The position numbers and the translations under genes were made by a program. Positions 32,978 to 38,938 of a stretch of DNA of 39,780 nucleotides are shown in pieces. Source of the stretch: JAJISG01 sp964347345 (GTDB lineage: Archaea; Thermoplasmatota; Thermoplasmata; RBG-16-68-12; JAJISG01). The notes beneath the pieces are model-generated. The model made no database searches. It had not been told where the DNA came from and saw only the letters and a list, made by a program, of their open reading frames with translations. The stretch is taken from NCBI GenBank assembly GCA_964347345.1, contig CAYFYB010000015.1, forward strand, positions 1-39,780. Reading direction: 5' to 3'. Each line of letters opens with the position of its first letter. Within the stretch, counting starts at the first letter, position 1.

Positions 32978-34114
32978 TCACAGGAGGACCTCGGTATCCG
33001 GGAAGAAGGCGTACCAGGCGAACCACATCACGTTGAAAACGTTAACCTGATCCAGGGCGACCCCTTGGAGAGGTCCTTCCTCGGCCACGCCCTCCGGAGA
33101 CCACACAGTGGAGGTCTCCTCGTCCACTACCTTGTCCCCCTGGCGGACAAACGTCAGAGACTTGTCCTCCACTTCCCGCTTGAAGGTCCTTATTGTGTCG
33201 AGTCTGGAATCGTAGAAGAGGGTGAGGGGGATGCCCGCCAGGGAGAAGTTTCGAACGGCTTCCGATCGAAGCTCTGCCAGCGGAAGGGCCATCCTTCGGT
33301 CACCCAGTTTCAGACCGAATACTGTTTTCTTCGCCTCGAACCGGTCCGAGCGATTCATCACCGGGAACCAAATGGTTTCTCCCGTGTAATACCCCCTCGT
33401 ACCGTACGGATCGGAGCTGTAGTCCCTGATGTGGCCCGTGTCCGTGCTGAGCACATCGGTTTCGGGGAACAGCTTGCGCCACCGCTGCCACGTTGTCCAA
33501 ACGAGTGGGATTTCGGAGAGAGACTCACCTCGCTGGGGGCCGTTGATGGCGATTCCCAGAATCTGGGGCCAGTTGCTGTCCGTCTGACGGTCGTACATCA
33601 GGAGGTTGCTGTTGACGAGGTTACCCGTAGTGCCGAAGGTGTGTTCCCCCACAAGGCCGGGGCTGCCCTCGAAGGCTATCTGAGAGCCCGTCAAGGGACA
33701 GTAGGTGATGGCGATCCTTCTCCCGTCTATGGAATCGTTCACAATCTCGTGCCATACCAGAATTCGCTGGGGATAGGCTCTCACCGCCCCCCGATAGTTG
33801 AGGCCAAAGACGACGTCGTCCGGTGTTAGGAAGCCTTCGGCCTCCATTCTGGAGACGAAGTTGGGGCGATCAATGCTTGGTATCCCGTCCTTGCGCACCC
33901 CTCCAGAGATGATGTTGCTGTCAAGGGAGCCTAAGTAGTCCCCCTCTTCCGGAACATCGGGGACGCTCATCCCTTGGTCTGAGGTGAAGAAGCGGCTCGC
34001 CAAGACACCGGCGGCGACAACTCCTCCGAGGCCGACGGCAAGGCCGATGAACCGGCGTCTGGTGGTCTTGCCGGCCTCTGAGGGGCTGTAGGAGGTCTTC
34101 TCGTCAGGTTCCAT
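32978..34114 (-). CDS. DUF3179 domain protein with Tat-type signal
   Basis: A 378-residue protein. The N-terminus has a twin-arginine signal: TRRRFIGLA at about residues 18-26, then a hydrophobic stretch to about 40, so a folded protein is probably exported. The body matches DUF3179: NYRGAVRAYPQRILVWHEIVND, ITYCPLTGSQIAFEG with the conserved Cys, FGTTGNLVNSNLLMYDR, and WPQILGIAINGP. The function of the domain is unknown; Tat export and an invariant Cys suggest a bound cofactor or metal. ATG 34114 has GGAGGG upstream and a TATA-like ATTAAATAA near 34162-34154. Confidence 0.9.
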   Translation of the reverse strand: MEPDEKTSYSPSEAGKTTRRRFIGLAVGLGGVVAAGVLASRFFTSDQGMSVPDVPEEGDYLGSLDSNIISGGVRKDGIPSIDRPNFVSRMEAEGFLTPDDVVFGLNYRGAVRAYPQRILVWHEIVNDSIDGRRIAITYCPLTGSQIAFEGSPGLVGEHTFGTTGNLVNSNLLMYDRQTDSNWPQILGIAINGPQRGESLSEIPLVWTTWQRWRKLFPETDVLSTDTGHIRDYSSDPYGTRGYYTGETIWFPVMNRSDRFEAKKTVFGLKLGDRRMALPLAELRSEAVRNFSLAGIPLTLFYDSRLDTIRTFKREVEDKSLTFVRQGDKVVDEETSTVWSPEGVAEEGPLQGVALDQVNVFNVMWFAWYAFFPDTEVLL

Positions 34115-34282
34115 TCCGGCCCTCCGACCTCGTGAAGTTTGAGGCTGTGAGGTTATTTAATGCGGTCCTCTAACGGTTGAAGGGTTCGCTGCAGAGGCAT
34201 GGGCCAAGGGTCATGGCGGCGGAGTGTTTCGACGGCCAGGCCAAGGTTCAACCTTACCGATGCTCCCCCTTGCTGAGACCCC
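34115..34282. other. Intergenic region with DUF3179 promoter
   Basis: Besides the TATA-like box near 34154-34162 and the GGAGGG site for the DUF3179 gene, I see no gene or repeat here. Confidence 0.4.
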
Positions 34283-34666
34283 TCAGTACTCGCCTGGCCT
34301 CCGCACCTTGGCGCCCAGGGTATCTCTCAGGTGCTCCTCCAGTTTCTTGGAGGACCTTCGCCCCACCTTGAAGCGATACCCACCGCCGGGAGTCTGAACC
34401 TTGAGGAGAGTCCCAGTGATGAAGGGCCTTACCTGTACCCACTTTATCTTCTCAAAAGGGAGGGAATAGTGGTGTCCCTCCAGGAGAGCGTCCAACCCCT
34501 TTTTCGCTATCTGCGTCTTCGTTATCCTCGCGAAGAGTCTTGGGCTATCCGCTCCCTCTTTCAGGACGATCATCCGCTGATCGCTCAGCAAGATGGTGCA
34601 GTTGCTCTTCCTGTTCAGGCCCCATATCTCGATGGCTGGAAAGATGGCGAGGACTTCCTCTTTCAT
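34283..34666 (-). CDS. Small PH/GRAM-like domain protein
   Basis: A 127-residue soluble protein with alternating strands: CTILLSDQRMIVLKEG, HYSLPFEKIKWVQVRPFI, TGTLLKVQTPGGGYRFKVG, and a C-terminal helix KKLEEHLRDTLG. This is the outline of bacterial PH or GRAM-like domains, but similarity is only in pattern. ATG 34666 has GGGGGAGGTGG directly upstream; CTTAAATGC near 34705-34697 may be the TATA box. The upstream frame adds a glycine-rich stretch that is really the ribosome binding site. Confidence 0.65.
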   Translation of the reverse strand: MKEEVLAIFPAIEIWGLNRKSNCTILLSDQRMIVLKEGADSPRLFARITKTQIAKKGLDALLEGHHYSLPFEKIKWVQVRPFITGTLLKVQTPGGGYRFKVGRRSSKKLEEHLRDTLGAKVRRPGEY

Positions 34667-34732
34667 GCCACCTCCCCCACCGCCTATCGCGCTCAGCATT
34701 TAAGGTTTCGCTCCCTTCGAGGCGTCTGGCAG

Positions 34733-34751
34733 CGACATTTGTCAAATGTCG
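34733..34751. promoter_or_regulatory. Perfect 19-base palindrome, probable operator
   Basis: CGACATTTGTCAAATGTCG: nine-base arms around a central T. It lies between the divergent PH-like gene and the phosphatase-like gene, about 30-40 bases upstream of the TATA-like box of the first and next to GCATATTCTA (34760-34769), a possible TATA box for the second. CGACATTTGTC closely resembles CGACGTTTGTC at the citrate synthase promoter (31087-31097). Confidence 0.55.
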
Positions 34752-34884
34752 GACTTCTCGCATATTCTACGGACACATTTCATTATTGGAGTTCCTTGGG
34801 TCGCAGACGGTCTGATAGACCCTTCATAGTTAGGGAAAAGCTCAAAATTCTGAAGCGCTCTTTCAGAACAGCCCGGAGGACCCG

Positions 34885-35370
34885 ATGACCGGCAGAATAC
34901 TGTTCGCCAGCAGCACCGACAACAAGCTCGGTCCCCTAGCCTTCGTGATCATGAGGGACTTGGTATCTACAAGCGGCCTTGAGGGCCGTGTGAGGATCGA
35001 TTCGGCAGGCCTTCCCGGGATGGTTGGGGAGAGAGTTCCCCGGGTCATAGTGAGGCAGGCAAAGAACATTCTTGGCTTCCATGAAGGCCTCACGCTGCAG
35101 AAGTATCGATCGCAGGCCATTACCGACGACCTCCTCAGAAGGCAGGATCTGGTGATAGTCTTGAACGGCGAGTCTGCATCCACGGTTCGACATATGGTAG
35201 GGGCCCTGCATCCGGTCGTACAACCCAACATCAAGGAAAAGTCCGACTACGGTATGGCGGGTCTGACGGACCCCAAGGAAGGCACCGGCTCCTGGTCCGA
35301 GCTGATACTTAGGATGAGGGAGGCCCTGGACTACCATTTCTGGATAATCATGAAGGACGCGGGCCTCTGA
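34885..35370 (+). CDS. Low-molecular-weight phosphatase-like protein lacking the catalytic Cys and Arg
   Basis: A 161-residue protein with the layout of LMW protein tyrosine phosphatases or arsenate reductases. The N-terminal strand RILFAS leads to SSTDNKLGP at 9-17, aligned with C-x5-R-S-P: the nucleophile Cys is Ser9, the Arg is Leu15, and the Pro is kept. DSAGL follows as in the family, then DLLRRQDLVIVLN for the central strand, and LTDPKEGTGSW at the place of the acid loop DP motif. Catalysis by the normal route is therefore excluded; a binding or regulatory role is likely. The start GTG/ATG 34885 reads ATG; no strong ribosome site is seen (CGGAGGACC is near). Confidence 0.7.
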   Translation: MTGRILFASSTDNKLGPLAFVIMRDLVSTSGLEGRVRIDSAGLPGMVGERVPRVIVRQAKNILGFHEGLTLQKYRSQAITDDLLRRQDLVIVLNGESASTVRHMVGALHPVVQPNIKEKSDYGMAGLTDPKEGTGSWSELILRMREALDYHFWIIMKDAGL

Positions 35371-35517
35371 ATCTCTTCGGTGTTCCGATCAGGGGTATGT
35401 GAAGAACCCCGTCCGAGAGCATCGCCCCTGACTTTCTGGAGGGATGCCGTTGGGTCGATTTGTTGCCGTTGCTGGGAAGGTTTTTCATTCAGGTCTCTAT
35501 AGAGGAGGGGGAACTAC

Positions 35518-35826
35518 ATGCCACTGACCCTGGACCTTCTGCGAATCACGGATATGACTCACGAACTGGCCCTGATGGGCTCGAGGGGTGTGAGCCCGAA
35601 GAGGCTTGGCACCATAGCCATGGACATCCTGCTCAGCAAAGCGGCCGCCAAGGAGATCATGAGTCATGCAACCGCTCCAGAGGAGAGGGAGAGGGCCCAT
35701 CGGGCTATGAACTTCCTAACGAAGCTGGAGTCTCAGGTTGTTCGCCTGTACGCCAACTTCCTGGCGACCAGGCGCCTCGTCCGCAGACCTCAGATGGGCA
35801 TCACATTCACACGAGTTGTCAGGTGA
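35518..35826 (+). CDS. Small helical protein of unknown function (operon partner A)
   Basis: A 102-residue, mostly helical, basic protein. Features: LDLLRITDMTHELALMG, SPKRLGTIAMDILLSKAAAKEIMSH, and a heptad-like RAMNFLTKLESQVVRLYANFLA. No family recognised. ATG 35518 is preceded by GAGGAGGGGG. Its TGA lies a single base before GTG 35828 and within the ribosome binding site for the next gene at GTG 35837, so the pair is co-translated. Confidence 0.7.
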   Translation: MPLTLDLLRITDMTHELALMGSRGVSPKRLGTIAMDILLSKAAAKEIMSHATAPEERERAHRAMNFLTKLESQVVRLYANFLATRRLVRRPQMGITFTRVVR

Positions 35827-35836
35827 GGTGACAAGG

Positions 35837-36274
35837 GTGAAGGGGACGATATTCAGCGCCGAAGACCTGTCCAAGGCCTTTGACAGAGCCATCTCCGATC
35901 TCAGGTCCAACTCCACAACGGAGCTTGCCAGCCTTTCGGCCCTGATGCAGGTTCTGGGGGACTTCTTGGACAGCGGCATGTACATGATGGCGGGAATGAT
36001 CCTAGGACAGGTGGGAGGAGCCACCTTCCAGCTGAGGAACATCCAGACCCTGGATCCCTCGGTGGAGGGGCTTCTGAGGTCTAGCGCTCGAGAACTGGCC
36101 AAAGGGTTGGAATCCCTTAAGGAGGAGCTGTGCGTGAAGTCCAAGCCAGATCATGCAGCTTTCAACGAGATCATGGGCAACCTGGCCAAGGTTCAGTGGA
36201 AGCTCATCCAGAGGCTCAACGTCGTTCAGCAGACGCCCTTCGGCCCTCCCTTCGGGCCTGCAGAGGGGGAGTGA
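35837..36274 (+). CDS. Helical protein of unknown function (operon partner B)
   Basis: A 145-residue helical protein with a Met- and Gly-rich middle (DSGMYMMAGMILGQVGGATF) and a C-terminal proline/glycine tail (TPFGPPFGPAEGE). No family recognised. GTG 35837 follows GAGGTGA at good spacing; GTG 35828, directly after the partner's stop, is an alternative. The tight coupling and similar size suggest a two-protein complex (inference). Its TGA ends two bases from the stop of the convergent zinc-ribbon membrane protein. Confidence 0.7.
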   Translation: MKGTIFSAEDLSKAFDRAISDLRSNSTTELASLSALMQVLGDFLDSGMYMMAGMILGQVGGATFQLRNIQTLDPSVEGLLRSSARELAKGLESLKEELCVKSKPDHAAFNEIMGNLAKVQWKLIQRLNVVQQTPFGPPFGPAEGE

Positions 36275-36275
36275 G

Positions 36276-36980
36276 TTAGTAGGGAGGCGGCGGCGGAAGC
36301 TGTAGGGGTCCCCCGCAGTTCCAGCACTGTACCATGTGGGGCAGGACCTTGAGGCCGCACCATGGACAGACATAGTCCATCGCTGGCGGGGTCGGATTGG
36401 GGTTAACCGCTTGATATTGAGGATTATAAGGCGGCACGTAGTGGGGGTTGACGGCCATGGGCAACGGCCGGGGCCGAGGTCTCCCAGCAGCGGCCCCCGA
36501 AACTGCCCCGCCGATGGCTGCGGGGATTGCCGGGGCGACTACGTGCAGGATGAGGTCCACGAAGAGGTCTCCCCCCGCCAAGGCGATGAAGCCCTGCAGG
36601 ACAGGGTCCAGGGTAAGGGATATCTGATCCCAGAGCCCTTCCATCAGCATCACGTAGGGCACGAACTCCGCCATCTCAGGGGTGGAGGCGAAGTCTATGA
36701 GTCCTCGGTCTTGCAGTAGAAAGAGAGCCCAGGAGATTAGCAAGATGAGCATGAAGATACCGGCAGCTCGCGCTCCTGCTCCGAGGCCGCCCGATGCCCC
36801 TCCCCTGGCCAGGGCTCCCGCCGCTAGACCTGCGGCGAAAAGGGACAGACCCAGGCCCATCAGCCCGTAGTCTAGGGCATATGGGACGAGGACCACCATG
36901 ATGATTAGGCCCAGGAGGGCTCCGAGGTTCGGATGTGATCCAGGCCACGCTCTCTTCCTGATGGGCGCGTAGGTGTTCAC
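36276..36980 (-). CDS. Membrane protein with C-terminal zinc ribbon
   Basis: A 234-residue protein. Hydrophobic segments lie at about 20-60 (LGLIIMVVLVPYALDYGLMG and a Gly/Ala-rich stretch), 70-90 (IFMLILLISWALFLL) and 125-165. A Pro/Asn/Tyr-rich linker is followed by CPWCGLKVLPHMVQCWNCG, a CxxC...CxxC zinc ribbon, and a final proline run. This domain plan is frequent in archaeal membrane proteins of unknown role. Stop is TAA. Confidence 0.75.
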   Translation of the reverse strand: MNTYAPIRKRAWPGSHPNLGALLGLIIMVVLVPYALDYGLMGLGLSLFAAGLAAGALARGGASGGLGAGARAAGIFMLILLISWALFLLQDRGLIDFASTPEMAEFVPYVMLMEGLWDQISLTLDPVLQGFIALAGGDLFVDLILHVVAPAIPAAIGGAVSGAAAGRPRPRPLPMAVNPHYVPPYNPQYQAVNPNPTPPAMDYVCPWCGLKVLPHMVQCWNCGGPLQLPPPPPY

Positions 36981-37293
36981 TTCCGTCTCGGCTTTCTAGA
37001 GGGCCAATCGGGAAAAGCTTTGCCACTCCGTTATCGTTAACGAAAGCGCTCTCGGGAGAATTGGGCCTTCAATCCCCTTCCTCGGGCAGATAGACCACGA
37101 GGCAGTGTCCCGGAAGTATCAACTGCCAAAGGTGGTGGAATGCAGGTGCAAAAAGGGGTAGAATGTCCACAGCTCTTCTCCCCTGGATCTGCGCGCCGCT
37201 CATGCTACCAGCAGAGGCCTCTATCGATTAATCGTTTTGCCTGAAGTCCTCCTCTGACGGATGTCCCTCCTGAAGAACTGAGGGGGGCCCAGT
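36981..37293. other. Intergenic stretch, one possible small ORF
   Basis: A 313-base stretch between the zinc-ribbon membrane protein and the GXGXG gene. It contains the perfect palindrome CGTTAACG near 37035 and the small ORF listed at 37069-37203. I see no RNA gene. Confidence 0.4.
37069..37203 (-). CDS. Possible 44-residue small protein
   Basis: ATG 37203 opens a 44-residue frame beginning MSGAQIQGRRAVDILPLF and ending HCLVVYLPEEGD, with a hydrophobic middle that could be one membrane segment. A TATA-like GATTAATC at 37233-37226 is centred about 26 bases before the ATG, exactly the leaderless spacing seen at other genes here. No family recognised. Confidence 0.35.
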   Translation of the reverse strand: MSGAQIQGRRAVDILPLFAPAFHHLWQLILPGHCLVVYLPEEGD

Positions 37294-38070
37294 CTAGTCG
37301 TGGCCCGGGATGAGGGCCTTGAGGGGAACCGCCTCCACCTTTCTGTAGATCTCCGACGGCGTCCTCCGTTCACCCCTGTATTCAAGATGCCTGTCGACTG
37401 GCACTCCCAGGAGCCTCTCGTTGACCTCCAGACAGGGATGGATGAGCTCCCAGCCCTCTTCCCTGAGCTCAGCGAACCTGCCTCCGTTCAGTTGATCCTT
37501 TCCCACGACCCTCCCTGGGTCCCTCATGTATAGGGCTCCCCCCGAAGCCAAGGACAACAGGTTGCCCCCCTCGTAGGGAGTTTCCAGGTCCAGCAGGCGA
37601 CCCTGGTCATCGACCTTGAGGCCGTTGAGGATTACGAAACCCCCGCCGTGGTGGGGATCGCCCGCCATGAAGGATTCCGCCAGCTAATCCAGGGCGGTCC
37701 CGTTGATGACGACCCTGGGGCCACCGACGGCGTTTATGAGCGGTCTGCCAGCGGCGTTGCCCAGGACGAAGGTTTCTCCACCCTTAGCCCCGTACATGAA
37801 AGTCTGGCCCACGTCCCCGTGGATGACAAGGCGGCCGCCCTTCATGATCTGCGCCACTTGGTCCTGGGCCGTCCCGTGGACGTGGACGTGAGATCCGTCC
37901 AGGCCAGAGGCCAGATAGTCTCCCACCAGCCTTGGAAGGCCCCGAAGGAGGACTCCCTGGATCTCCTCGGGCACCTCGGCCTGGTCCCTGGAAGATCTCT
38001 CTCTCCCCAGGGGGCTGTCAAGAACGCGAATGCCCTCAAGGCCTTCCGCTCCCCGAGCCAATTGTTCCAC
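37294..38070 (-). pseudogene. GXGXG (glutamate synthase domain 3-like) protein interrupted by an in-frame UAG
   Basis: Two open pieces lie in the same frame, separated only by TAG at 37686-37684. The first ends with the beta-helix repeats VHVHGTAQDQVAQIMKGG, GDVGQTFMYGAKGGETFVLGNAAG and VVINGTALD. The second begins LAESFMAGDPHHGGGFVILNG and continues through SLASGGALYMRDPGRV to a normal TAG stop. Together they form one GXGXG protein like the FwdC/GltB3 family, where the residue at the stop is normally aromatic (from memory, DFLGEYMAGG-like), so TAC/TAT to TAG is a likely change. In-frame sequence upstream of GTG 38070 still looks coding (SPLYHLGVTLVGTAV) up to a second TAG at 38115-38113. Either a decaying gene, readthrough, or sequence error; TAG is an ordinary stop elsewhere in the window. 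Confidence 0.6.
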
Positions 38071-38208
38071 CGCCGTGCCAACGAGTGTAACGCCAAGATG
38101 GTAGAGAGGGGACTAATATGTAGTTTCGGGACGAATTGCTGCATGAATGTCCATCAGAAATTAAACAGGGCGAACATACGTCCTTCACATTTCATCGGTG
38201 ATATCGGA

Positions 38209-38230
38209 GACGACACGATTATATGTCGTC
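38209..38230. promoter_or_regulatory. Inverted repeat enclosing a TATA-like box, probable auto-operator
   Basis: GACGACA, CGATTATA, TGTCGTC: perfect seven-base arms around an AT-rich core that reads TATA-like on both strands (GATTATAT and ATATAATC). A dimer bound here would block TBP, so this looks like a repressor operator for the winged-helix gene and perhaps for the divergent GXGXG gene. Confidence 0.55.
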
Positions 38231-38264
38231 AGCCAGGTGGGAGGCCAGGCACTGCCCCGGAGGC

Positions 38265-38660
38265 ATGGCCTTGGGGACGATGGAGGCCAAGACAGCGGAC
38301 GAAGAGGACGCCACTCCGGCCCAGACCGGGGTCCTTACCCCCTTTCCTAGCTTTCTCGCGGCCCTCTTCGATGAGATCAACGTCAAGATTCTGAGATCCA
38401 CGGCGGTGGAGTTCCTATCGGTGAAGGAGATAGCCGAGGCTTGCGAGCTTCCCATGAGGGCCTGTTATCGTCGCATCAAGGCCCTCTTGAAGCAGGGGCT
38501 GCTCTGCCCCAAACCAGACGATCCAGAGAACCGGGGCCGCCCTTCGCAACGGTACAAGTCCAACATAGGTGATGTGTACATCGTCCTCTCTGGAGGCGAT
38601 TACAGCGTGAAACTCATCTGGCCCAACGTCAAGCTGGACCTTTCAGTCGACTTCCCTTAG
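38265..38660 (+). CDS. Winged-helix transcription regulator (ArsR/MarR-like)
   Basis: About 131 residues. After an acidic N-terminal tail, the core reads FDEINVKILRS, then FLSVKEIAEACELPMRACYRRIKALLKQGLL, a clear helix-turn-helix with recognition helix, and a wing with NRGRPSQRYKSN. C-terminal strands (DVYIVLSGGDYSVKLIW) may dimerise or sense a ligand. The frame opens at ATG 38223, but that codon lies inside the TATA-like core of the dyad at 38209-38230, so the transcript should begin near 38245. ATG 38265 or 38280 is then the start. Probably autoregulated through that dyad. Confidence 0.8.
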   Translation: MALGTMEAKTADEEDATPAQTGVLTPFPSFLAALFDEINVKILRSTAVEFLSVKEIAEACELPMRACYRRIKALLKQGLLCPKPDDPENRGRPSQRYKSNIGDVYIVLSGGDYSVKLIWPNVKLDLSVDFP

Positions 38661-38678
38661 AGGCACACTTGAAGGTCC

Positions 38679-38864
38679 TCACGTGGAAGAGAGGAGGAAC
38701 TCCAGAAAGTCGTCCTCCATGCCGTCTCCCATGGCCTCATGGCACCGGGGACAGACGCTGATGACCTTCTTGGAGGCCTTGATTTCCACGGTCCTGCTCT
38801 CCGTTACCTGCTCCTCTGACAGCTCCTGGCCGCAGATGGAGCAGGAGGTGAGCTCCGAGGTCAT
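38679..38864 (-). CDS. Small zinc-ribbon protein
   Basis: A 61-residue protein with CSICGQEL near the N-terminus and CPRCHEAMGDG near residue 38, a two-knuckle CxxC zinc ribbon, and a hydrophobic C-terminal EDDFLEFLLSS. Function unknown. CTTAAATAG at 38897-38889 is centred about 28 bases before ATG 38864, which supports this start over ATG 38915. Convergent with the winged-helix regulator. Confidence 0.7.
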   Translation of the reverse strand: MTSELTSCSICGQELSEEQVTESRTVEIKASKKVISVCPRCHEAMGDGMEDDFLEFLLSST

Positions 38865-38938
38865 GAGCGCCGCCTCGGCCTGAGGGCTATTTAAGGGCTG
38901 CCTTTCGGCTATCACCCCGGGTCAAAAAATGCCACGGT

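Noticed and set aside
37684..37686. Pyrrolysine coding of the UAG as the preferred explanation
   Set aside because: About 17 of some 40 genes in the window end in TAG, and the protein family is not a known pyrrolysine user; no pyl gene is in the window. Kept only as one option.
37648..38394. 248-residue plus-strand frame over the GXGXG gene and the regulator start
   Set aside because: The minus strand carries clear GXGXG repeats, and the plus-strand translation has no recognisable motif and crosses the dyad promoter.
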